Shown here: one piece after another, positions 1 through 7,312 of the stretch
Position numbering within the stretch: position 1 is the first letter of the stretch
How the letters are laid out: the number at the start of each line of letters is the position of its first letter
Source of the DNA: an uncultured Methanomassiliicoccales archaeon
Lineage (GTDB): Archaea; Thermoplasmatota; Thermoplasmata; SG8-5
DNA: 12,800 nt
Direction: 5' to 3'
NCBI GenBank assembly: GCA_938004075.1
Contig: CALKWP010000162.1
Span: forward strand, 1-12,800
Program-made: the position numbers and the translations under genes
The notes under the pieces: generated by a model
Database searches by the model: none
What the model saw: only the letters and a program-made list of their open reading frames with translations
What the model was told of the DNA's origin: nothing

Positions 1-14
1 GTCCTCGTCGTCCT

Positions 15-50
15 CGCATAATATTGCATATATGCGAAGAAATATATAAA
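15..50. promoter_or_regulatory. TATA-like element and GCATATATGC palindrome at the left edge
   Basis: AATATATAAA at 41-50 is a good archaeal TATA box but nearly symmetric, so its direction is unclear. Read on the minus strand it sits about 27 nt ahead of an ATG at 19-17 that runs off the window (MRGRRG...), which fits a leaderless gene to the left. Read on the plus strand it would start a transcript near 72-75 that meets a run of seven T at 110-116, with only a 17-codon frame (ATG at 74) inside. A perfect palindrome GCATATATGC lies at 26-35, and the related word GCAATATATGC at 67-77; these could be operator half-sites. Direction and function are inference. Confidence 0.35.
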
Positions 51-185
51 CTTTTTGCATACTTGAGCAATATATGCCTGTATTTGCAGCATGCTCTGCC
101 TATGAGGGCTTTTTTTCAATTCATTAATGGTGTCAGTGCCACGATGCTAGCAGACGCATTCTATTCTGAATTAATATAGGAGGAA

Positions 186-219
186 CGGGCACCATCCAAA
201 TGATGGGCGATGGTGCCCG
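186..219 (-). terminator. Hairpin terminator after the small minus-strand gene
   Basis: An 11-bp perfect inverted repeat, CGGGCACCATC (186-196) and GATGGTGCCCG (209-219), encloses a 12-nt loop. It begins 13 nt beyond the stop codon of the 45-residue minus-strand gene. On that strand it is followed by a pyrimidine-rich stretch (TTCCTCC) rather than a clean T run. Position and stem strength support a terminator or 3'-end stabiliser; the lack of a true U tract keeps this uncertain. Confidence 0.6.
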
Positions 220-232
220 CTTGTGAAACAGT

Positions 233-370
233 TCAGCACCAGTTCTCGTAGGAGAAGTTTATGCCCAGCTTCTTGAGCTGCGCATGAAGCTTCTTGCGCT
301 TGTCGGCGTCGTAATCCAATGGGTAGATGGTGATCTTCTCGTAATCCATTTCCGTCTTCTCTTGGGTCAC
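233..370 (-). CDS. Small hypothetical protein, 45 aa
   Basis: I do not recognise this protein. It is charged and hydrophilic with no membrane segment: a Lys/Glu-rich start, then KITIYPLDYDAD, a basic helix-like stretch KRKKLHAQLKKLG, and the end NFSYENWC with a C-terminal Trp-Cys. I chose the GTG at 370-368 because GAGGTGA (minus strand, 382-376) lies 5 nt upstream and matches the archaeal anti-Shine-Dalgarno sequence very well. An internal ATG at 349 would give 38 aa with a much weaker site. The gene diverges from the Lrp/AsnC regulator across a 79-bp intergenic region with a near-symmetric TATA box, and ends at a strong hairpin. That layout suggests a real small gene, perhaps under the regulator's control (inference). 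Confidence 0.6.
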   Translation of the reverse strand: MTQEKTEMDYEKITIYPLDYDADKRKKLHAQLKKLGINFSYENWC

Positions 371-388
371 TTGACTCACCTCAATAAC

Positions 389-396
389 TATATAAT
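389..396. promoter_or_regulatory. Shared TATA box between the small gene and the Lrp/AsnC regulator
   Basis: TATATAAT lies in the 79-bp divergent intergenic region. On the plus strand it predicts a start near 418 and a leader of about 30 nt containing the AAAGGTGA ribosome binding site (438-445) of the regulator. On the minus strand it is too close to the small gene's GTG to leave room for that gene's Shine-Dalgarno, so the small gene may instead use the T-rich element near 403-411. Lrp proteins often regulate their own divergent promoter; no clear palindrome was identified here. Confidence 0.5.
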
Positions 397-449
397 AGAG
401 TAACACATAAAGAATGTTGTAATATTGTGATGTAACAAAAGGTGACTTT

Positions 450-989
450 ATGCCCGAAAACGCTGCGAATGGTAAAAATGCAAGCCTGGATGACAGGATA
501 CTGAACGCCCTCATGGAGGATCCCACAAGAAGCGACATGGAGATAGCCAGGGACCTTGGGACCTACAGGCAGAGGGTGTGGCGCAGGAAAAAACAGCTGG
601 AAGAGGACAGCATCATCTGGGGTTACACGGCCGTTCTTGATGAGAAGAAGCTGGGGCATGTTTCCTACATCGTCCTGATGAAGACCAAGCCCATGACGGA
701 CGAACTCGTGGAGATACTTCTGAAACGCCTCACCAGGGATGAGCCAAAGAAGCAGAATGTCAGGTTGACGAATTTCTTCTATGTCAACGGTGAGTTCGAC
801 TGGGTGCTGAGATTCTCCGCGCCGGACCATGCCACGGCCAGGCGATACTACGACACGCTGCGCATGCTCTATGACAAGCATCTTCTCGATAAACCGGTCA
901 TGATAGATGTCAACATGTGCCTGGTATCCGAGGGAAAGCGCAACCCGGACATCGAGGCCCTCAGGGAGTTCATACCTGCGCAGAGATGA
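450..989 (+). CDS. Lrp/AsnC family transcriptional regulator
   Basis: A DNA-binding regulator of 179 aa. An N-terminal helix-turn-helix occupies about residues 13-65 (DDRILNALMEDPTRSDMEIA, then a basic recognition helix RQRVWRRKKQL). A C-terminal RAM/AsnC-type effector and oligomerisation domain runs from about 69 to 160, with the characteristic G-x-F/Y-D motif GEFDWVLRFSA at 114-124. Family members sense amino acids or other small metabolites, form dimers and octamers, and act as local or global regulators. The ATG at 450 has an excellent site (GGTGA at 441-445, 4 nt spacing). The stop codon TGA at 987-989 directly abuts the leuS stop on the other strand. The amino-acid-related neighbours (leuS, cysteine synthase) make an amino-acid effector plausible, but the ligand cannot be read from sequence. 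Confidence 0.88.
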   Translation: MPENAANGKNASLDDRILNALMEDPTRSDMEIARDLGTYRQRVWRRKKQLEEDSIIWGYTAVLDEKKLGHVSYIVLMKTKPMTDELVEILLKRLTRDEPKKQNVRLTNFFYVNGEFDWVLRFSAPDHATARRYYDTLRMLYDKHLLDKPVMIDVNMCLVSEGKRNPDIEALREFIPAQR

Positions 990-3848
990 TCACTCTACAT
1001 AGATTGCCGGCTTCCCCGGGCTTCCGATGTTCCTCTTGTTCCCGGGATCGAAGATGCCATCCTCTTCCGGCGAGAAGACATGAACCGGGCAGCCGTATTC
1101 CTTTTCCAGGAATTCTCTTATTGATTTCAGGATTTGAAGCTCCTCAGTTCCTGATGGCGCGTCCAGGCCGCCGTCGCCGAACCTCTTGATATCCTTCATA
1201 CGCTTCGATGAAAAGGCGCTTATCTCCTTTGACTTGGATTTCATCACCGGGTCGGCCAGCATCTCCTTCATGACCGCGCCCATGTCCTTCTTCTCGAGGA
1301 CCATCATTCTCTGGACCAGGTATTTCCAGGCAGGCGCCGTGTAAAGGCACAGCTTCTTCGGGCTCAACCCGGTCATTTTCAATATGCCGGATATGTCTTC
1401 CAGGAGCTTGACGACGAATTCCTCGGATTTTTCCGCACCGGGTTCAGCCCTGAAATCCTCGCTTTTTGGATAGCTGGCAATCGATACAATCTCACTGTGG
1501 CCCGCAAGCTCCCAGAGCTCCTCTGCCATGTGAGGCGTGAAAGGCGCCATCATGCGGGTCCATGCATCCACTGCTCTCTTCAGTAGTTCGGAGTTCGCGC
1601 CGCCCCTTCTGAGATACCATCTGAGGTCGTTCGGCAAATCGAAATAGATGATGTTGGCCGTGTCCCTGAGTTTCAGGCCGTCCATATTGGTTACGGCCCT
1701 TGCGACATAACCATGCATCCGGGATTCAAGCCATCCATCCATGGGCCCCTCGCCGCCGCTCATGTCCAGAAGCTCGCAGGCGAAGTTCCAGGCCCTCTCC
1801 ACGCTCTTTCTCGAGTTGTAGGCATCCGAGGGCTCCCATTCGACATCGACATGGGGACTGGCTATGTGGCAGTAGTAGAGCCTCAGCCCGTCAACCGTGT
1901 AAGTGCTTGCTGCATCCGGTATCGGCTCGGCGCCGCCCTTCGACTTGCTCATCTTGCCGCTTTTTCCTGTTATCCAGTAATTGACGAATATTCCTTTTGG
2001 CAGGAAATCCGGCAGGACCGCGGCATGGTTCATCAGGAAGACCGGGAAATGGACTGTCTGGTGCTCCTTCCCGCCCAGGTTGATGTCCAGGGGATACCAG
2101 TAAAGGAAATCCCTTCTCACGGATTTCACAATGTCCAGTGTGATTCCGGTTGAGGCCGCCACGTCCTCGGGGTTGCCAATTCCATGGAACGCGAAATCGA
2201 AGAACGCATCATCCAGCTTGCTCGGGTCGATGTCCCCGCGGGCCACGTATCCGGAGACCATGTAGTAGGCCGAGTAGAGGGTCGAATCTGAAATCGGTTC
2301 AATGGTCCAGCGCTCGTCGAAAGGGAACTTCGTCCCGAGCCAGTTCCCGAGCCTGGCGCAGGCCCGCTCCTTGAACCAGTCCAGCGTTCCTGGGAGATTG
2401 TCCTTGAAGTCCTGGGGCTGGATGTTCATTCCCGGAACATGGGCCTTGGCTATCTCCGTGACTTCCGGGTGGCCGTAATCAATGAACCACTGGTCGGGAA
2501 TCTGCTTGACTATCACCTTGGCTCCGCATCTGCAGATTACCGGCTCGGAGAGGTCATACATGACATCGGCAACGCCCATCTCCAGCATCATGGCCTTCAC
2601 TTCCTCCTTGGCGACCATGACGGGTTTACCCGCGAAGCGACCGCAGTTCTCCCGCATCCGGCCCGTGTGGAACCCCGCTTTGTAAATCTCCTTGGTCGCC
2701 TCTTCAAGCTTGAGGTCATTCTGGTTCGTTATGCCCATCTTCTCGCATATCTCCACCGCCGGGTTGGGCCCCCAGCCCTTGGACTCTATGATTGGTATCG
2801 GCTCTATCTTCTTCACGATTTCCCGTATGCCGAACTCGTCCTTCGGGTCGTTCCTCAGGTCCACAAGCGCGATCCAGTCATAAGGCGCGTCGGAGGGCAC
2901 GCTGGTCACAAGTCCGGTGCCGAAGTCGGGGCTGGTGAATGTGGACGGCAGTATCGGAATCTCCCTGTTGATGACTGGCGCCATCACCATCCTGCCGATG
3001 AGCTCCCTGCCTTTGACGGTTCCGATTATTTCAACGGAATCCTTCTGGAAGCTGAGCTTCTCGGCGCCCTCGCGGCTTATTATCCAGGTCTCCCCGTTCA
3101 CCCTGGCTTTGACGTATTCCACCTCGGGATTCGCCCAGAAATTCGTCTGCCCGAAAACGGTTTCAGGCCTCAGCGTGGCCGCGACGACGAATTCATCACC
3201 CATCCTGAACTTGAGAACTGTCCACTCCTGCTTCTCTGCGTTGCCGCCCTGCGATATGTCTGTTTCCGAAGCGTCCACTGCAACCGGCCCGCATTCCATG
3301 CACGCCGTCCCGTAATACGGCTTCTGGGTGAGCATCCCGCGCTGGTGCAGCTTCCTGAACTGCCAATGTATGAACTTGCTGTAACCGGGGTCAATGGTGG
3401 TCATGAACCGCTCCCAGTCTGCCAGGAAGCCGAATTTCTTCCAGTACTCGTTTATGTAGATATTGCTGAAGAATCTCACAACGTGAAGCGGGTCCTTGAG
3501 CCGCTCCATCTCCTCGTCAGAGCAGCCATTGGATTTCAGGATGTCAATGTGTGTCTGGCTACCCCTTTCAATCTTTCTGGAGAAAGTGATCGCCACATTG
3601 CCGGTTGGATGCGCTCCCACCGGGAAGAGGACATTGAATCCTGCCATCCTCTTGTACCTGGTTATTACGTCGCTGTAGGTGTACCCGCGCATATGGCCCA
3701 CATGAAGGTATCCGGATACGCCTGGATAAGCGAACATCAGGAAGAATTTTTTCCGTCCCTCGGAAGCATCGCCTTTCCAGATTCCGGAATCGAACCAGCG
3801 CTTCTGCCATTTCGCCTCGAAATCTCCAGGTTTGTATTCCACTCTCAT
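990..3848 (-). CDS. leuS: Leucyl-tRNA synthetase (archaeal type)
   Basis: Charges tRNA-Leu with leucine in the cytoplasm. It is a class I synthetase of 952 aa, the usual length for the archaeal/eukaryotic form. Counting from the GTG at 3851, the HIGH-type motif is HVGH at 50-53, the CP1 editing domain has TLRPET at 226-231 and GTGLVTSVPSDAP near 311-323, and the KMSKS loop is at 633-637. CxxC motifs are near 184-187 and 440-442. The C-terminal part (about 690-950) fits the anticodon-binding and archaeal C-terminal domains. I prefer the ATG at 3848, 7 nt after GAGG; an in-frame GTG at 3851 adds one residue. It is the last gene of the block, 9 nt after the TPR-ATPase stop. Its own stop abuts the stop of the convergent Lrp gene, leaving no room for a separate terminator. 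Confidence 0.97.
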   Translation of the reverse strand: MRVEYKPGDFEAKWQKRWFDSGIWKGDASEGRKKFFLMFAYPGVSGYLHVGHMRGYTYSDVITRYKRMAGFNVLFPVGAHPTGNVAITFSRKIERGSQTHIDILKSNGCSDEEMERLKDPLHVVRFFSNIYINEYWKKFGFLADWERFMTTIDPGYSKFIHWQFRKLHQRGMLTQKPYYGTACMECGPVAVDASETDISQGGNAEKQEWTVLKFRMGDEFVVAATLRPETVFGQTNFWANPEVEYVKARVNGETWIISREGAEKLSFQKDSVEIIGTVKGRELIGRMVMAPVINREIPILPSTFTSPDFGTGLVTSVPSDAPYDWIALVDLRNDPKDEFGIREIVKKIEPIPIIESKGWGPNPAVEICEKMGITNQNDLKLEEATKEIYKAGFHTGRMRENCGRFAGKPVMVAKEEVKAMMLEMGVADVMYDLSEPVICRCGAKVIVKQIPDQWFIDYGHPEVTEIAKAHVPGMNIQPQDFKDNLPGTLDWFKERACARLGNWLGTKFPFDERWTIEPISDSTLYSAYYMVSGYVARGDIDPSKLDDAFFDFAFHGIGNPEDVAASTGITLDIVKSVRRDFLYWYPLDINLGGKEHQTVHFPVFLMNHAAVLPDFLPKGIFVNYWITGKSGKMSKSKGGAEPIPDAASTYTVDGLRLYYCHIASPHVDVEWEPSDAYNSRKSVERAWNFACELLDMSGGEGPMDGWLESRMHGYVARAVTNMDGLKLRDTANIIYFDLPNDLRWYLRRGGANSELLKRAVDAWTRMMAPFTPHMAEELWELAGHSEIVSIASYPKSEDFRAEPGAEKSEEFVVKLLEDISGILKMTGLSPKKLCLYTAPAWKYLVQRMMVLEKKDMGAVMKEMLADPVMKSKSKEISAFSSKRMKDIKRFGDGGLDAPSGTEELQILKSIREFLEKEYGCPVHVFSPEEDGIFDPGNKRNIGSPGKPAIYVE

Positions 3849-3857
3849 CACGAGCCC

Positions 3858-6317
3858 TCATTTCCTGCTTGCTTCCAGTTCCCGGATTATTTCGGAGGTG
3901 GATTCGGCCTGCTTCTTCGCGCCAACTGATTCATAATAGTTCTTGGAAATCTCGAAATTGTCAATCGCGACCTTCGCATCGCCCATCTCCTGGTAAGTCA
4001 GTCCGAGCTGGTAATAGGTGGCGGCAAGGTCGAACGGTATGTCCAGCATCTCGAGTATCAGGATGCTCTTGTTGATGTTCTCCAGGGCCAGGTCCCAGCT
4101 CTTCTTCTTCCGATAGACGATCCCAAGGCATCTGAATATGCCGTTCATTCCAATCTTGTCGTCCTGGCTCTCGCAGATGTTCAGGGCCTGGATGCAGTAT
4201 GTCTCCGCTTTCTCCAGCTCACCAATGTTTGCAAGCGCTTCCGCGCTGTTGAACATCGCCCACGCGACCATGTTGCGGTTGCCGATCTTCTCGGCGGCCT
4301 CGCGGCACTTCTCCAGCGCTTCAATGGCTCTGGCCCATTCCATCATGTGAAGGTAGGTGTCTCCAATGTTATTGTAGGCCCTCGCCAGCTCCGAGTATTC
4401 ATTGATGTTCTCCAGTTCCTGGACGCTCTTGTTGTAATACTCAATGGCTTTCTCATACTGGCCCCAGTTATTGTAAACATTTCCAAGCTCGATGAACGCT
4501 TTTGCCATGGATGATATGTCCCCGGCCTTCATCGAATAGCTTATGCTCTGGTTGTAATGCTCTATCGCGTCGTGGTTCTCGCCGCGGCGCCAGTGGACGT
4601 ACCCGAGACCTCTCTGTATCTCACCCATACTCAGCATGTCGCCGATGCGCTCGGCTATCTCGCTGGCTTTCAGGTAATCCTGCTCAGCGTCAGCGTGATT
4701 CCCTATCGACCTCTTGGCATGTCCTCTCAAGATTAATGCTTTGAGTACAAGGGCATCATTACCGGTTCTCTGGCCCACTTTCAGGACATCCTCGTAGAAC
4801 TTCGCTGCGCTGTTCCAGAGGCCAAGCCCGAAGTAGAGGTTTCCGACGCGCATTGAAAGCCGGACTTTCTCCTCATCCAAGTTGGAGCCTTCGGAAGCCG
4901 GGAGCATGTCCATCGTCCTGAGCGCGGTTATGTAGTAATCCACAGCCCTGTCGAATGCCAGGGCTTTGAATGCCTTGTCGCCTGCCATTATCGCGTAATT
5001 ATACGTCTTCTGGGTGTGCTTCCCCAGGTTGTAATGCCTTGCCAGGTCGAAAGCCCAGTCATGCAGGTTGTCGGGGTAGAGCCGCTCGATGACCTCTCCC
5101 ATTGACTTGTGCATCAGCCTCACGCGGCTCTGGCTCATGCTCTCGTAAATGACGCTTCTTATCAATTTATGGTCGAAGCGGTATTCCTCCTCAAGGCTGT
5201 TCGGAACTTCCTGGACTATGTCCGCAACCATGAGGCGGTCCAGGGAATCCAGGAGCGATTCCTCGCTCAATCCCGTTACTTCTTTAAGTATGGCGAATGA
5301 GAAGGAATCGCCCGCAACTGCGGCGAATCTGAGGACCTTTTTGTCATCCTCGCTGAGCCTGGCAATGCGGTTGCTTATGACATCCCTTATCGTGGTCGGG
5401 ATCCTAATCTTCGAGATGTCCACGCCCGCGTCCCAGATATGGCCATGCCTCAATATGATGCCCTCGTCCATGAGGGACCTGAGGACCTCCTCCACGAAGA
5501 ACGGGTTACCGGAGCTCTCCTCGAACAGCTTGTTGGAGAACTGGATTGGCATGTTCTTGATATTCAGGATGTTTCCTATCATCTCGGAGATGTCGCTGCC
5601 GGACATCCTGTCAAGAACCATTTTGCTGTGGGGAATCCCCTTAATTGCCTGATTGAATATATCGTAGAAAGGCAGAGGCTTACCGTCCGAGCCTACCTCG
5701 TCAATCCTGTAAGCGGTGCACAGAAGCACCCTGGATTCCGAGGTGTTCCTAGCCATGTAAACGAGCATCTGGAGGGTCCCGGCATCCGCCCATTGCAGGT
5801 CATCGATGAAAAGGAGGACCGGCTTCAGCCTGGAAGCCCTATCGATGACATCCAGCATCTTCTCGAACAGCTTGTCCCTTTCAGATTGCATATCTATCCT
5901 TGAAACATCAGCCTCTGATGCCTGGGCAATCGGGATCAGCCCCAGCGGAACACCGTCAGAAGGCCTTGAGAACCTGGAACCGGAATCGTCCATCCCCATC
6001 AGCCCCAGCGGTACATCCTGGTCATCATTCCGGTAATCTTTTCCGAGCTTTCCCTCCAAAGCTTCCAGAAATGGCTGATACGGCTCTGTCTGCTCGATGG
6101 AAAGGCATCTGCCAGCTAGAAATTCGAACCCCTGCTCCTGCGCAACTCTGGCAATCTCCATGATTAGCCTTGTCTTCCCGATGCCGGCCTCGCCGCCGAT
6201 GACCAGGAACTGCCCCTTTCTGTCCAGGGCATCCTGGATGAGTCTTTTGACGTCTTTTATCTCCTTTTCCCTTCCGACGAATTTCGTCAGGGTTTCGGCC
6301 GTGTTGCTTATGACCAT
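3858..6317 (-). CDS. AAA/STAND-type ATPase with C-terminal TPR repeats
   Basis: A predicted cytoplasmic NTP-dependent signalling or scaffold protein of 819 aa. 'FVGREKEI' at 13-20 opens an AAA_16/orc1-like ATPase module: Walker A GGEAGIGKT at 41-49, Walker B LLFIDD at 168-173 followed by LQWAD, and NPFFVEE at 270-276. A winged-helix-like region follows (about 305-400: TTIRDVISNRIARLSEDDKK...). From about 425 to 815 the protein is helical TPR-like repeats, clearest at 604-640 (AKAFIELGNVYNNWGQYEKA) and 645-675. This is the layout of MalT/STAND regulators and other ATPase-TPR proteins, but no C-terminal DNA-binding domain is visible. I chose the ATG at 6317 because GGGAG lies 4 nt upstream; a longer in-frame start at 6401 would overlap cysteine synthase. 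It lies 53 nt after that gene and 9 nt before leuS. The partner and signal are unknown. Confidence 0.85.
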   Translation of the reverse strand: MVISNTAETLTKFVGREKEIKDVKRLIQDALDRKGQFLVIGGEAGIGKTRLIMEIARVAQEQGFEFLAGRCLSIEQTEPYQPFLEALEGKLGKDYRNDDQDVPLGLMGMDDSGSRFSRPSDGVPLGLIPIAQASEADVSRIDMQSERDKLFEKMLDVIDRASRLKPVLLFIDDLQWADAGTLQMLVYMARNTSESRVLLCTAYRIDEVGSDGKPLPFYDIFNQAIKGIPHSKMVLDRMSGSDISEMIGNILNIKNMPIQFSNKLFEESSGNPFFVEEVLRSLMDEGIILRHGHIWDAGVDISKIRIPTTIRDVISNRIARLSEDDKKVLRFAAVAGDSFSFAILKEVTGLSEESLLDSLDRLMVADIVQEVPNSLEEEYRFDHKLIRSVIYESMSQSRVRLMHKSMGEVIERLYPDNLHDWAFDLARHYNLGKHTQKTYNYAIMAGDKAFKALAFDRAVDYYITALRTMDMLPASEGSNLDEEKVRLSMRVGNLYFGLGLWNSAAKFYEDVLKVGQRTGNDALVLKALILRGHAKRSIGNHADAEQDYLKASEIAERIGDMLSMGEIQRGLGYVHWRRGENHDAIEHYNQSISYSMKAGDISSMAKAFIELGNVYNNWGQYEKAIEYYNKSVQELENINEYSELARAYNNIGDTYLHMMEWARAIEALEKCREAAEKIGNRNMVAWAMFNSAEALANIGELEKAETYCIQALNICESQDDKIGMNGIFRCLGIVYRKKKSWDLALENINKSILILEMLDIPFDLAATYYQLGLTYQEMGDAKVAIDNFEISKNYYESVGAKKQAESTSEIIRELEASRK
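5935..6011 (-). repeat. 14-bp in-frame direct repeat encoding a duplicated VPLGL motif
   Basis: ATCAGCCCCAGCGG (plus-strand spelling) occurs at 5935-5948 and 5998-6011, 63 nt (21 codons) apart and in frame with the minus-strand ATPase. It encodes VPLGL twice, at residues 102-106 and 123-127, in a Gly/Ser/Asp-rich linker between Walker A and Walker B. This looks like a small internal duplication or a repeated docking motif. Confidence 0.6.
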
Positions 6318-6370
6318 ATGTCTCCCGCCTATGCATTTATCACTGTTTATTCTAGATATGGCGCTACTAC

Positions 6371-7306
6371 TTATTCGTTTCTGATGCGGCATCGATCGCA
6401 TCCATCATCTCGTTTGTAGAGCTCCGTGCTGATGTACTTGTCGCCCCCGTCTGGAAGCAGCACCACTATGACCTGATTTTCAGTTTTCCTGCTCATCTCC
6501 GCGGCAACATGCATGGCCGCGCCGCAGCTCATTCCGGAGAATATGCCCTCCTCAACGGTCAAGCGCCTGGCCATTGCAAAGGCATCCTCATCCTCCACAT
6601 GGATTATCTCATCCAGCTTCGCGGGGTCGAACACGCCCGGGACATTCTGCACAATCAGATTCTTGAGTCCCTGGATTCTGGTGTCTGGCTTAGGCATGAC
6701 GCCGATTATCTGGATCTCTTTCCTGTATTTCTTGAGGGCCGCGGAAACGCCCATCAGGGTTCCAGATGTGCCAATTCCGGCAACGAACATGGTGACTTTT
6801 CCATCCGTGTCATCCAGTATCTCGAGGCCGGTGCCGTTCTCATGGGCGGCTGGGTTGCCTGGATTGAGGTATTGGTTCGCCCAGAAATATCTCTCCGGTT
6901 CGGAAGCATATATCCCGCGTGCCGCCTTCTGGGCGCCGTCTATTCCTTCCGCCCCCGGGGTGAGAACAAGCTCGGCCCCGTAAGCCCTCATGGTTGCCTT
7001 CCTCTCCTCGCTGGCCGTTTCCGGCATCACAAGCTTGAGCCTGTAACCTTTCACATTGCACACAAGCGCCAACCCGATCCCGGTATTCCCGCTGGTGGCT
7101 TCCAGGACAGTCATGTCTCTCTTCAATATCCCGGAAGATTCGGCGACCTCTATCATTGACAGAGCAATGCGATCCTTCACCGAGCCTGTCGGATTGTTCT
7201 TCTCGAGCTTGGCCAGGATTATGTTGGAAGGGTTCGGGTTCAGCCTGTTGATCCGAACGAGCGGTGTTCCCCCTATCGTGTGCAGGATGTTCTTCGCGTA
7301 CCTCAT
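6371..7306 (-). CDS. Cysteine synthase (PLP-dependent, CysK/CysM family)
   Basis: A fold-type II PLP enzyme of 311 aa, typical of O-acetylserine (or O-phosphoserine) sulfhydrylases, which form cysteine from an activated serine and sulfide in the cytoplasm. The Schiff-base lysine is K44 in NPTGSVKDR. The substrate loop TSGNTG is at 71-76, the phosphate-cup GIGTSGT at 177-183, SGMSCGAA at 257-264, and the C-terminal LPDGGDKYIST at 284-294. The PKPDTRIQGLKN segment (205-216) places it in the CysK/CysM clade rather than threonine synthase; the exact sulfhydrylase substrate cannot be decided. The tail ends in a CDRC motif (303-306), which I do not recall as standard. The ATG at 7306 has GAGG 4 nt upstream, within 6 nt of the pheS stop, so the two are translationally close. 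Whether it is CysK or CysM is left open. Confidence 0.93.
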   Translation of the reverse strand: MRYAKNILHTIGGTPLVRINRLNPNPSNIILAKLEKNNPTGSVKDRIALSMIEVAESSGILKRDMTVLEATSGNTGIGLALVCNVKGYRLKLVMPETASEERKATMRAYGAELVLTPGAEGIDGAQKAARGIYASEPERYFWANQYLNPGNPAAHENGTGLEILDDTDGKVTMFVAGIGTSGTLMGVSAALKKYRKEIQIIGVMPKPDTRIQGLKNLIVQNVPGVFDPAKLDEIIHVEDEDAFAMARRLTVEEGIFSGMSCGAAMHVAAEMSRKTENQVIVVLLPDGGDKYISTELYKRDDGCDRCRIRNE

Positions 7307-7312
7307 GCGCCC

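Noticed and set aside
74..127. 17-codon frame after the left-edge TATA box
   Set aside because: It could be a leaderless peptide, but it is interrupted by a run of seven T that would end transcription, and the TATA box is equally explained by a gene leaving the window on the minus strand.
2439..3929. Long open frame antisense to leuS on the plus strand
   Set aside because: It lies entirely over the well-supported leuS and the end of the ATPase gene, and its translation shows no family signature. It is a composition artefact of the opposite strand.
6318..6401. Longer start for the ATPase gene
   Set aside because: The in-frame extension overlaps the cysteine synthase end and has no ribosome binding site, whereas the ATG at 6317 has GGGAG at proper spacing.
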